Source of the DNA: Glycomyces salinus
Lineage (GTDB): Bacteria > Actinomycetota > Actinomycetes > Mycobacteriales > Micromonosporaceae
DNA length: 64,000 nt
Assembly (NCBI RefSeq): GCF_016428645.1
Contig: NZ_JAELXW010000001.1
Span: forward strand, 62,001-126,000
Direction: 5' to 3'
The position numbers were made by a program, and so were the translations under genes. Position 1 is the stretch's first letter; each line of letters begins with the position of its first letter. Below are positions 18,112-25,864 of this stretch, in pieces. Under the pieces are notes generated by a model. It saw only the letters and a program-made list of their open reading frames with translations. It ran no database searches and was not told where the DNA came from.

Positions 18112-18129
18112 AATGAATGCTGATTCATT
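18112..18129. promoter_or_regulatory. Inverted repeat, likely operator of the TetR regulator
   Basis: AATGAAT-GCTG-ATTCATT is a perfect 7-bp inverted repeat in the divergent region between DUF3046 and the TetR-type gene, 59 bp upstream of the latter. Size and symmetry fit a TetR-family operator and autoregulation. Confidence 0.6.
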
Positions 18130-18187
18130 GGCACAACGGTAGGCGACTCGCTCGCCCGCGGCCAGCTTCGGATGGCAAGATTGCCGC

Positions 18188-18760
18188 GTGCCTCGCGTAA
18201 GCCAAGAACACCTCGATTCACGCCGTCAGCAGATCCTCGACGGCGCGCGCTCGTGCTTCGCCAGATTCGGCTATGAGGGCGCCACGGTGCGGCGGCTGGA
18301 GGAGGCCACCGGGCTCAGTCGCGGGGCCATCTTCCACCATTTCCGCGACAAGGACGCGCTGTTCCTGGCGGTGGCTTCGGTGGATGCGGCGGAGATGGCC
18401 GCGACGGTGGCCGAGCGGGGCCTGGTCGGGGTGATGCAGGACTTGACGGCGGCGGCCGACAAGCCCGAGACGACCGGGTGGCTGGGGACGCAGTTGGAGG
18501 TGGCCAGGCGGCTGCGCACCGACCCGGAGTTCGCCGAGGCGTGGGGGCGGCGGCGCGAGGCGATCTCCGAGGCGAGCCGGGAGCGCCTGGAGCACCAGCG
18601 CGAGATCGGGGTGCTGCGTACCGACGTCGACATCGAGGTGCTGGCCGGGTTCCTCCATCTGGTGTACGACGGCCTGGTCCGCTATCTGGCGACCGGCCGG
18701 GACGATCTGGAGATCACCAGCATCCTGCGCCTGGTCGAGGAAGCCGTTCGCCGTCACTGA
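18188..18760 (+). CDS. TetR-family regulator, AcnR-like
   Basis: This 190-residue repressor has an N-terminal helix-turn-helix (RRQQILDGARSCFARFGYEG, ATVRRLEEATGLSRGAIFHHF at about 30-52) and a helical ligand domain. The whole protein resembles AcnR, the aconitase repressor of corynebacteria (GLVGVMQDL, RLRTDPEFAEAWGRR, RTDVDIEVLAGFLHLVYDGL). No aconitase gene is in the window, so the target is uncertain. GTG 18188 is the start; GGCAA-GA-TTGCC just before it is a second small palindrome. DoxX follows 108 bp downstream. Confidence 0.88.
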   Translation: MPRVSQEHLDSRRQQILDGARSCFARFGYEGATVRRLEEATGLSRGAIFHHFRDKDALFLAVASVDAAEMAATVAERGLVGVMQDLTAAADKPETTGWLGTQLEVARRLRTDPEFAEAWGRRREAISEASRERLEHQREIGVLRTDVDIEVLAGFLHLVYDGLVRYLATGRDDLEITSILRLVEEAVRRH

Positions 18761-18840
18761 GGCGAGTATCACCCTTTCGAGTCCATTGTCCTCGTTTGCA
18801 CATGGTTCTGGGCATTGCTACGGTCTTTTTTATTGAACAT

Positions 18841-18860
18841 TTAACTGACTGCTCAGATAA
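18841..18860. promoter_or_regulatory. Imperfect inverted repeat before doxX
   Basis: TTAACTGA-CTGC-TCAGATAA (7 of 8 pairs) ends just before the AAGGAGG ribosome site of the DoxX gene, in an unusually AT-rich 40-bp stretch. It may be an operator; its sequence differs from the palindrome upstream of the TetR gene. Confidence 0.4.
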
Positions 18861-18868
18861 GGAGGATC

Positions 18869-19318
18869 ATGATAACGAAGATCCAACCAGTCGCCTTCCT
18901 GCTCGGCCGCATCGCCCTCGGCGCGGTCTTCGTCGCCCACGGCTGGCAGAAGTGGTCGGAATGGGGCATCGACGGGACTGCGGCGGCCTTCGAGGGCATG
19001 GGCGTACCGGCGCCGCAGCTCTCGGCCTATTTCGCCGCCACCGTCGAACTCGTCGGCGGCGCGCTGCTCATCCTCGGCGCACTCCTGCCGGTGGTGGGAG
19101 TCCTGCTGGCGGCCGACATGCTCGGTGCGCTCTTCATCGTCCACCTGGAGGCGGGATTCTGGTCCGCCGAGGGCGGCTACGAGTTCGTTCTCACCCTGGC
19201 CGCGGCCGCGTTGGTGATCGGGTTCTCCGGCGGCGGCGCACTGGCGGTGGACAGGCTGTTCGGCAAGCGGGGCGAGGTCGATCAGGCCGAAGCCGAAAAG
19301 GCCGAGCAGGCCGCCTGA
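18869..19318 (+). CDS. DoxX-family membrane protein
   Basis: This 149-residue protein has four membrane helices, begins with the DoxX signature FLLGRIALGAVFVAHGWQK and continues with VELVGGALLILGALLPVVG. DoxX proteins form redox-related membrane complexes (with SodA and SseA in mycobacteria); the partners are not here. A strong AAGGAGG lies before ATG 18869. The C-terminal tail is charged and Ala/Glu-rich. A bidirectional terminator follows. Confidence 0.9.
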   Translation: MITKIQPVAFLLGRIALGAVFVAHGWQKWSEWGIDGTAAAFEGMGVPAPQLSAYFAATVELVGGALLILGALLPVVGVLLAADMLGALFIVHLEAGFWSAEGGYEFVLTLAAAALVIGFSGGGALAVDRLFGKRGEVDQAEAEKAEQAA

Positions 19319-19337
19319 TCCGCGCAGTCCCACATGG

Positions 19338-19368
19338 AACCGGCCCGGAGGCTTGCTCCGGGCCGGTT
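19338..19368. terminator. Bidirectional terminator between doxX and kinase gene
   Basis: A perfect 13-bp stem (19338-19350 with 19356-19368) and a 5-nt loop lie between two convergent genes. Confidence 0.85.
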
Positions 19369-19379
19369 CTGCTCGCTTC

Positions 19380-21182
19380 TCACCCTTCCAGGCAGGGGGC
19401 CAGCGGGTCGGTGTCGTTGAGTTCGCCGGAGTCGATGACGATCCACACCCACGGGATGTAGCCGACCTCGCCGCGGAAGTCGACCTTGATCGCGAGGTTC
19501 GAGGCGTCCTTGCCGGGGTGGTAGTCCCAGTAGCCTTCCGCCTCGTCGCCGCGCGGGGTGATCGTCGTGTCGGTCTCCACATAGCAGTAGGCGTAGAGCT
19601 CGGTGCCGGACTCGACGGTGTCGATGACGTCGTTGCGCTCGGGGTCGGAGCCTACGCCGATCTCGGCGTTCTGGTCGGCGCAGTACTGGCGCGTCAGAGG
19701 GCAGTCCCAGAACACCTGGGCGGGCACCCGGTCGGTGGTGTAGACCTCGACGATCTCCTGCCCGGTGTCGTGGACGCGGAGGGAGACGGTGTAGTCGGTC
19801 TGGGCCTCCAGCCCGTCCACGGTGATCTCGCCGCAGTCGCCCTCGGCCCGCCGCTCGGTGTTCTCGGCGGCCGCGGTGCACGTGTGCTCGCCTTCCGCGG
19901 CGTCGGTGCGGAGGGTGATCGTGGAGGCGGTCGCTTCGAAGTCGCTGACCTCGAGTCCCGTGGCGGTCGGGCTCTCCTCGTCCTCTGACTGCTCGGCCTG
20001 GTCGTCGCTCTCGGAGGAGCCGAGGGCCTCCGGGTCCGACGGGGGGTCGGCGTCGGCGTCGCCGACGGCCCAGACGACTCCGATGACGCCCAGCAGCACC
20101 ACGATGACGATGGCGACGACCGCCAGCATGGGGTACATCTCGGGGCGGATCCTCGGTCGGCGCGCCCGGGAGGGGTGGACGGGTCCGGGCGGGGCCGGCG
20201 GGGGCACGAACGGCGCGGCCCGCTCGGTCGAGCCGGGGTCGAAGGGGGCGCTGGGGCCGGAGTCGCGGCCGATGTCGAACCGCGGCGCGGGCACGGTCGC
20301 CGCCGAGTCGGGCAGGACCTCGGTGCGCTCGGCCTCCCGTCTGGCTTCGAGGCGCTCGGACAGCGCGCCGAGCTGGAGTTCGTCGGCGAACGCCTGGCAG
20401 GAGGGCGGGCGCTGGTTCGGGTCGCGGGCGAGCGAGCGCACCAGCAAGTTCTCGAGCCAGGCGGGGACGTCGTCGCGCGGCAGTCTCGGCGGCGGCGCGT
20501 CGGAGAGGACGCGCCGGAGGTGGTCATCGCGGCCGGTGGCGCCGCCGGGATCGGCGAAGGGCGCGTATCCGGCCAGCATCTGCCACATGGAGGAGGCGAG
20601 ACTGTAGAGGTCGCTGGCGGCGGTCTGCGGTTCCCGCAGCAGCGCTTCGGGGGAGGCGTGCAAGGGGGTGAGCAGGTTGATCGCCTCGGTGGCCGCAAGG
20701 GTCTCGGGGGCGCGGGCGATCCCGAAGTCGGCCAGTGCGGGCCCGTACTGGGCCCGCAGGATGTTCTGCGGTTTGACGTCGCGGTGGAGGATGCCGGCGT
20801 TGTGGGCGGCTTGGAGCGCCAGCCCGATCTTGACGCCCACGTCGATGACGTCCTCGACCGCCATGGCGCCGTGCGCTTTGAGGATGGAGGAGTAGGAGCC
20901 GCCTTCGCAGTACTCCATGACGATGTAGGGTCGGCCGTCTCCGGTGGTCCCGGTGTCGATGATGGAGACGATGTGGGGGTGGTTGGAGACGCGGACGGTG
21001 GTCTCGAGTTCCTTCTCCACGGAGGCGGCGGTGGTGGTGGCGTCGTCGAGCAGGAGGATCTTGACCGCCACGGTCCGTTCGAGTCGTTCCTGGACCGCAC
21101 GGTAGACGAACGCGGTCGACCCGTGGGCGAACATCTCGAGGTCGCGGTAGCCGGGTACAGAAGGGACTGGGATGGCGGACAC
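19380..21182 (-). CDS. Membrane Ser/Thr kinase with FN3/SH3-like exterior
   Basis: The 600-residue protein has a cytosolic kinase domain (about 10-270) with K41 in VAVK, HRDVKPQN at 133-140 and DFG at 152-154. A Pro-rich linker, one membrane helix (about 351-373) and an acidic stretch follow. The exterior has an FN3-like segment (about 405-485) with two Cys, then a Cys-rich SH3b-like domain (about 490-600) ending in APC. The glycine loop is odd: where GxGxxG is expected, A19-H-G21-S-T-A24 is found, so two glycines are alanines. ATP binding may still work through the intact Lys, HRD and DFG. The extracellular domain suggests a wall or ligand sensor. Stop is next to a terminator. Confidence 0.9.
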   Translation of the reverse strand: MSAIPVPSVPGYRDLEMFAHGSTAFVYRAVQERLERTVAVKILLLDDATTTAASVEKELETTVRVSNHPHIVSIIDTGTTGDGRPYIVMEYCEGGSYSSILKAHGAMAVEDVIDVGVKIGLALQAAHNAGILHRDVKPQNILRAQYGPALADFGIARAPETLAATEAINLLTPLHASPEALLREPQTAASDLYSLASSMWQMLAGYAPFADPGGATGRDDHLRRVLSDAPPPRLPRDDVPAWLENLLVRSLARDPNQRPPSCQAFADELQLGALSERLEARREAERTEVLPDSAATVPAPRFDIGRDSGPSAPFDPGSTERAAPFVPPPAPPGPVHPSRARRPRIRPEMYPMLAVVAIVIVVLLGVIGVVWAVGDADADPPSDPEALGSSESDDQAEQSEDEESPTATGLEVSDFEATASTITLRTDAAEGEHTCTAAAENTERRAEGDCGEITVDGLEAQTDYTVSLRVHDTGQEIVEVYTTDRVPAQVFWDCPLTRQYCADQNAEIGVGSDPERNDVIDTVESGTELYAYCYVETDTTITPRGDEAEGYWDYHPGKDASNLAIKVDFRGEVGYIPWVWIVIDSGELNDTDPLAPCLEG

Positions 21183-21262
21183 GCGGAGTCTTCCGTTCTA
21201 GGGAACCTGCTGGACAGGGGGCACCGGGCGTGGACACTCCATCGTATGCGGGCTCCGCAACG

Positions 21263-21304
21263 CCGAACGGCCGGGAGACGCGTTCGCGTCTCCCGGCCGT
21301 TCGG
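21263..21304 (-). terminator. Terminator of the DEAD-box helicase gene
   Basis: A 19-bp near-perfect GC-rich stem (21263-21281 with 21286-21304) and a 4-nt loop begin 13 bp after the helicase stop. Confidence 0.8.
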
Positions 21305-21316
21305 TCCAGGTCTTGG

Positions 21317-23500
21317 CTACCAGCGCTCGCGGCGGTCGCTGTTCCCTCGGAATCCGCCTCGGTCACCGCGGTTGTCGCGGTCGCCGCGGAAGCCGCCTCG
21401 GCCGCCGCGGTCCCCGCGGGCGTCACGACTCCGGAAGTCGCGCCCGCCGCGGTCATCGCGGTTGCCCCGGTCGCCGCCACTGCGGTTGTCGCGGTCGCCG
21501 CGGAAGCCGCCTCGGCCGCCGCGGTCCCCGCGGTCGTCACGACTCCGGAAGTCGCGCCCGCCGCGGTCATCGCGGTTGCCCCGGTAGCCGCCACTGCGGT
21601 TGTCGCGGTCGCCGCGGAAGCCGCCTCGGCCGCCGCGGTCCCCGCGGGCGTCACGACTCCGGAAGTCGCGCCCGCCGCGGTCCTCGCGGGTGCCCCGGTA
21701 GCCGCCACTGCGGTTGTCGCGGTCGCCGCGGAAGCCGCCTCGGCCGCCGCGGTCCCCACGGTCGTCACGACTCCGGAAGTCACGTCCACCGCGGTCATCG
21801 CGGTTGCCGCGGAAGCCCCGGTCGTCGCGATCGCCCTTGTAGCCGCGTCCGCCGCGATCGTCGCGGTCCCCGCGGGAGCCTCGGCCACCACGGTCGTCGC
21901 GGTCGCCTCGGAAGCCACGGCCGCCCTTGTAGCCGCCGCCACCGCCGCCGCGGCGGTCGCCGCCTCGGTAGCCGTCGCGGTCCCGCCGGGGGCCGCGGTC
22001 GCGGCTCCGCTTGGACGGGCCCTCGATGATCTCGCGTTCGGCCTGCTCGCGCAGCCGGCCGGCCTCGGCCCGCAGCCCCTCGACGTCCTCACGGAGCCGC
22101 TGGATCTTGCGTTCGAGGTTCCCGATCTCGGCCTCGTTGCGGGTGGCCTGGTGGTCGGCTCGGGCCGCCCGCATGTCGGTGAAGTTCCGCGCCCCGAGCA
22201 GTTCGGCGAGCTCCGGGTCGAAGTTGTCGTTCACGAAATGGCGCTTGGCGTCCACTCCGGCGCGTTCGATGAGGCTGAACACGGTGCGGTTCTGGTGCGG
22301 CAGCACCAGGGTGGCCACGACGCCGGACTCCCCGGCGCGGGCGGTGCGGCCGGCGCGGTGCAGGTAGTCCTTGTGGGTCTTGGGCGGGTCGACGTGGAGG
22401 ACCACGTCGACGCCGTCGACGTGGATGCCGCGCGCGGCCACGTCCGTGCACACCAGCGCTTCGAGGTGACCGCGCTTGAACTGGTCGAGCACCCTGGACC
22501 GGTCGCCCTGGGTCATACCGCCGTGGAGTCCCTCGGCGTTCACCCCGGCATCGCGCAGTTCCTCCGCGATGCGGTCGACCGCCAGCTGGGTGCGGACGAA
22601 GACCATGGTCAGGCCGGGTCGGGCGGCGATCGCGGCGGTCATGGTCTGCTTGTCGCGCGGTCCGATGAGCAGCAGGTGGTGGCTCATGGTGGTGACAGAG
22701 CTGGACGACGGGTCGACCGAGTGCTGGACCGGATCGGACAGGTACTTGCGGACGAGTACGTCGATCTCCTTCTCGAGCGTGGCCGAGAACAGCATCCGCT
22801 GTCCTCCCTCGGGAAGCATGTCGAACAGCTCTTCGACCTCGGGCAGGAAGCCCATGTCGGCCATCTGGTCGGCCTCGTCGAGGACGGCGAGCTCGACGTC
22901 CTCGAGGGAGCAGTCGCCGCGGCGGATCAGGTCGCGCAGGCGGCCGGGGGTGGCGACGAGCATGTCGACCCCCGAGCGGAGCGCGTCGATCTGGCGGGAG
23001 AACGCGGTGCCGCCGCAGACGACCTTCATCTCGATGCCGACGGCGTCGCCGAACGACTGGAGCGCGTCGGCGATCTGGATCGCCAGTTCCCTGGTCGGGC
23101 TGAGGATGACCGCGCGGGGCTTGCCGGGCCTGGTGCGCCCGCCCGAGGCGAGGCGGGCGAGGGCCGGGAGGCCGAACGCGAGGGTCTTGCCGGAGCCGGT
23201 GCGGCCGCGGCCGAGCACGTCGCGGCCGGCGAGCGCGTCGGGGATGGTGGCGGCCTGGATCGGGAAGGGCACCTCGATGCCCTGCTCGGCGAGGGCGGCG
23301 GTAATCTTCGCGGGCAGCCCGAGGTCTTCGAAGGTGGCCTGGTCGGCGGCTTTCACATCGTCGGTCTCGACGGTGATCTCCTCGGCTTCGGGAACTTCGG
23401 GGGCCTCGACCGCTTGCGCGGTTTCAGGAGTTTCGGGGTTTTCGGGGTGAGTGTCGGATTCATGCATGGCAGTATCCGGCACAGTAGATTCGGGATTCAT
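21317..23500 (-). CDS. DEAD-box RNA helicase with Arg/Gly repeat tail
   Basis: The 727-residue helicase unwinds RNA. Its core has the Q motif FPIQAATIPDALAGRDVLG, Walker A GRTGSGKT, DEAD in VLDEADQMADMGF, SAT in FSATLEKEI and HRAGRTARAG. An acidic leader of about 60 residues precedes the core. The C-terminal 230 residues are a basic RGG-like tail with four 38-residue repeats, which in related proteins binds RNA and supports condensation. ATG 23500 is chosen for the GAAGG seven bases upstream. The overlapping 796-codon plus-strand frame is a shadow of the repeats. Related to DeaD/CshA/RhlE; exact class uncertain. Confidence 0.95.
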   Translation of the reverse strand: MNPESTVPDTAMHESDTHPENPETPETAQAVEAPEVPEAEEITVETDDVKAADQATFEDLGLPAKITAALAEQGIEVPFPIQAATIPDALAGRDVLGRGRTGSGKTLAFGLPALARLASGGRTRPGKPRAVILSPTRELAIQIADALQSFGDAVGIEMKVVCGGTAFSRQIDALRSGVDMLVATPGRLRDLIRRGDCSLEDVELAVLDEADQMADMGFLPEVEELFDMLPEGGQRMLFSATLEKEIDVLVRKYLSDPVQHSVDPSSSSVTTMSHHLLLIGPRDKQTMTAAIAARPGLTMVFVRTQLAVDRIAEELRDAGVNAEGLHGGMTQGDRSRVLDQFKRGHLEALVCTDVAARGIHVDGVDVVLHVDPPKTHKDYLHRAGRTARAGESGVVATLVLPHQNRTVFSLIERAGVDAKRHFVNDNFDPELAELLGARNFTDMRAARADHQATRNEAEIGNLERKIQRLREDVEGLRAEAGRLREQAEREIIEGPSKRSRDRGPRRDRDGYRGGDRRGGGGGGYKGGRGFRGDRDDRGGRGSRGDRDDRGGRGYKGDRDDRGFRGNRDDRGGRDFRSRDDRGDRGGRGGFRGDRDNRSGGYRGTREDRGGRDFRSRDARGDRGGRGGFRGDRDNRSGGYRGNRDDRGGRDFRSRDDRGDRGGRGGFRGDRDNRSGGDRGNRDDRGGRDFRSRDARGDRGGRGGFRGDRDNRGDRGGFRGNSDRRERW
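21368..21778 (-). repeat. 114-bp (38-residue) tandem repeats in the helicase tail
   Basis: Three full copies and one partial copy of a 114-bp unit repeat with very few changes; landmark CCGGAAGT motifs occur at 21432, 21546, 21660 and 21774, exactly 114 bp apart. Each encodes an FRSRDxRGDRGGRGGF-type segment followed by RDNRSGG. Copy number is expected to vary. Confidence 0.9.
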
Positions 23501-23684
23501 CGTTCGCCTTCCGCGAGAAACATGTACATCGCACGTTCCGCGGAAAAACTGCTTCACCATAGTCCGACGGTGATGGGGCGGGACGCGCCTGATTCGGGCC
23601 GCTTTGCGGGCCAGCTATGAACAATAGCCGATGTCGATGCGGGCCCGCCAGCTCCATGGCCCTTCTGTGCCTGGAGACACCTTT

Positions 23685-23748
23685 AGGCGGTGTTTAAAGA
23701 CCCCTGACGGCCGCTATCCGACTCGCCGGGGGTCCTTAAACACCGCCT
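23685..23748. repeat. Long inverted repeat between helicase and GNAT genes
   Basis: Arms of about 20 bp (23685-23704 and 23729-23748, both carrying AGGCGGTGTTTAA and a run of C/G) differ at one position and enclose 24 bp. The right arm overlaps the GNAT stop codon. It could end transcription of the GNAT operon toward the divergent helicase promoter, or be a small mobile remnant; no target duplication is visible. Confidence 0.7.
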
Positions 23749-24772
23749 AGGCGTCGAGGTTCTTCTTGAACTCTCCGACCGCGTCGAGGGTCTCGAAGCC
23801 CATCTTCCGGTTGATGTCGATCATGTGGGCGTTGACGTCGGCGTTGTCGGTCCAGATCTGCCTCACCTGCGGGAACTGCTCGCGCAGCAGTCGCAGGTTC
23901 ACCAGCTTGACGAGGGTGCCGAGGCGGTGTCCGCGGTGGGCCGGATCGACGATCGTGATCCACTGGAATGAGTGCTCGAACTCGCGGTCGTCGAACACGC
24001 CGATGGCGGTGTTGGCGACCGCCTCTCCGCTCTCGCGGTGGCGGGCGATCGTGGCGACCGGGACGATGCCGATGGCGTCGGCTCGGTCGGCCTTGGCGCG
24101 CTTGAGTTCCGGGTCGACCTTCTCCGGCTCCAGTTCGAGGTCGCCGAGCGGGACCTCGGACAGGATCATGGAGTCGAGGCGGCTCATGGTCTCCATCAGC
24201 TCGTCGGGAGTGTGCCCGATCCAGGAGATGATCTCGTAGTCCTCCCCCGCGGCCCGGGTCGCCTGGTCGAGGAGCGCCCGCTCGTCGGCCTCGGCGAGCG
24301 CGTCGACGTCGGTCCGGCGGATCACGCAGGTGAGCGCGAGCTTGAAGCCGCGATTCTCCAGGAAGCGGCGGCCGACCTCGCTGCGGTCCGGTCCGCCTTC
24401 CCAGTTCAGGCGGGTCTCGATCGTCACCTCGGTGCGGCCTTCGGCGCGGGCCAGGTCGAGGAACCGCTCCAGCAGCGCCGAACCGATGCCCTCGCGGCGC
24501 CGTTCGGGATGGACGACGATGTCGGCGCCGCAGAAGTGGAGGTTCTCGCGGTTCGGGAAGAAGGCGGAGAGCCAGCCGGCCACCCGGTCGCCGTCGAGGG
24601 CGACGTAGTGGTGCTCGTCCTCGGTGGGTTCGGGGTGGTGCAGGGACTTGGAGAAGACGCCCTCGTGGGGCGGCGGCGTCTCGGGGGCGTCCGCCTTGTG
24701 GGCGGCGCGCAGCACCTCGAAGGCGCCGGAGACCAAGCGGGTCTCCGCGGGATCGAGCTCGATGATGTTCAT
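23747..24772 (-). CDS. Double-GNAT acetyltransferase, paralogue 1
   Basis: This 341-residue protein has two GNAT folds, like mycothiol synthase. The N-terminal half carries an acetyl-CoA loop (HPERRREGIGSALL); the C-terminal half has DPAHRGHRLGTLVK and WTDNADVNAHMIDINRKMGFE. Substrate is unknown. It is the last of three adjacent paralogues on the minus strand. ATG 24772 is used because the first 12 codons of the open frame have no homology with its paralogues; no clear SD is seen. Its stop lies in a long inverted repeat. Confidence 0.88.
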   Translation of the reverse strand: MNIIELDPAETRLVSGAFEVLRAAHKADAPETPPPHEGVFSKSLHHPEPTEDEHHYVALDGDRVAGWLSAFFPNRENLHFCGADIVVHPERRREGIGSALLERFLDLARAEGRTEVTIETRLNWEGGPDRSEVGRRFLENRGFKLALTCVIRRTDVDALAEADERALLDQATRAAGEDYEIISWIGHTPDELMETMSRLDSMILSEVPLGDLELEPEKVDPELKRAKADRADAIGIVPVATIARHRESGEAVANTAIGVFDDREFEHSFQWITIVDPAHRGHRLGTLVKLVNLRLLREQFPQVRQIWTDNADVNAHMIDINRKMGFETLDAVGEFKKNLDA

Positions 24773-24833
24773 AGCGTTCAGTGTGGTCGGCGGCGGGAGC
24801 GGCGGCAATCGATTTTGCGGGTCCGGCCGCCGG

Positions 24834-25853
24834 TCACAGCTCCAGCTCGCGCTTGTAGCAGAGGCGGGCGTCGACCGTCTCGTACCCGAGGCGCTCGTTG
24901 ATGGCGACCATGTGGGCGTTGGTGTCGGCGTTGCCGGCCCATACGGTCGTCACCTGCCCGAAGTGCTCGCGCAGCTGGGCGAGATTGCGCAGTTTGGCGA
25001 GCATCCCCAGGCGGTGGCCGCGGTGGGCCGGGGCGGTGATGGTGATCGCCTGCCGGGCCTCCTCCTCGCCGGCCCGCGTGTAGATCGCCGTCAGGGCGGC
25101 CGGTTCGCCGGTGGGCCGGTGCACGGCGATGGTGCGCACGGGGACCGTCCCGCTAGCCTCGTTTCGGTCGTCCTTGGCGCGCTGTTCCTCCGGGCTCACC
25201 TCCCGGCGGTGCAGTTCGACGTCGCCGAGGGGGATCTCGTCGAAGATCATCGACTCGAGGCGGCACAGCGCCTCCAGGTGCTCCTCGGGAGTTCGGCCGG
25301 TCCAGGAGATCAGCTCGTAGTCCCGGCTCGATTCGGCCTCGGACTGGGACCACAGGCGCCGCTCGGCCTCCGGGTCGATGGAGGCGAGTTCGAGCTTGCG
25401 TTCGATCTCGGTGAGCGCCAAGGCGAATCCGTGCCGTTCGAGGAACTCGGCTCCTGCTTCGGATCGCTTCGGGCCGTCGTCCGAGGTGCGGTGGGCGAGG
25501 ACGACGAGCTCGGTGCGGCGCTCGACGCGGGCGGTGTCCAGGAGCGAGTCCAGCAGGGCGGTCCCGATGCCGCGGCGCCGGTGGTCGGGGTGGACGGTCA
25601 GCTCGGCCTCGGCGTAGTGGGAGTTGGAGGTCATGGGCAGGTACAGGTGCAGGTAGCCGATGGCCTCGCCGCCGTCGAGCGCGACGTACCCGCGCGCCTC
25701 GGTGCCGGTGGGCGGGTTGGCCAGGAACGATGTGAATCGGTCCAGGGAAACGGCGGGGTATTCGGGGAGGTCGGTGCGGCGGGCCAGTTCGAGTGTGGCA
25801 CAGGCCCGGGAGGCCAGGTCGGTGTCGGCCGGATCGAGTCGGAGGATCTCCAT
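24834..25853 (-). CDS. Double-GNAT acetyltransferase, paralogue 2
   Basis: This 339-residue paralogue starts MEILRLDPADTD, aligned with its neighbours. N-terminal HPDHRRRGIGTALL and C-terminal APAHRGHRLGMLAK are the two acetyl-CoA loops, followed by WAGNADTNAHMVAINERLGYE. ATG 25853 lies 11 bases after the paralogue 3 stop, with AAGG nine bases upstream, so they are co-transcribed. The same frame is open far upstream through paralogue 3, but that part is a shadow. Confidence 0.88.
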   Translation of the reverse strand: MEILRLDPADTDLASRACATLELARRTDLPEYPAVSLDRFTSFLANPPTGTEARGYVALDGGEAIGYLHLYLPMTSNSHYAEAELTVHPDHRRRGIGTALLDSLLDTARVERRTELVVLAHRTSDDGPKRSEAGAEFLERHGFALALTEIERKLELASIDPEAERRLWSQSEAESSRDYELISWTGRTPEEHLEALCRLESMIFDEIPLGDVELHRREVSPEEQRAKDDRNEASGTVPVRTIAVHRPTGEPAALTAIYTRAGEEEARQAITITAPAHRGHRLGMLAKLRNLAQLREHFGQVTTVWAGNADTNAHMVAINERLGYETVDARLCYKRELEL

Positions 25854-25864
25854 GCAGCGGGCCT

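Noticed and set aside
21230-23620. 796-codon open frame on the plus strand opposite the helicase
   Set aside because: It is an Ala/Val-rich shadow of the GC-rich helicase repeats, with no RBS and no homology; the minus frame has all helicase motifs.
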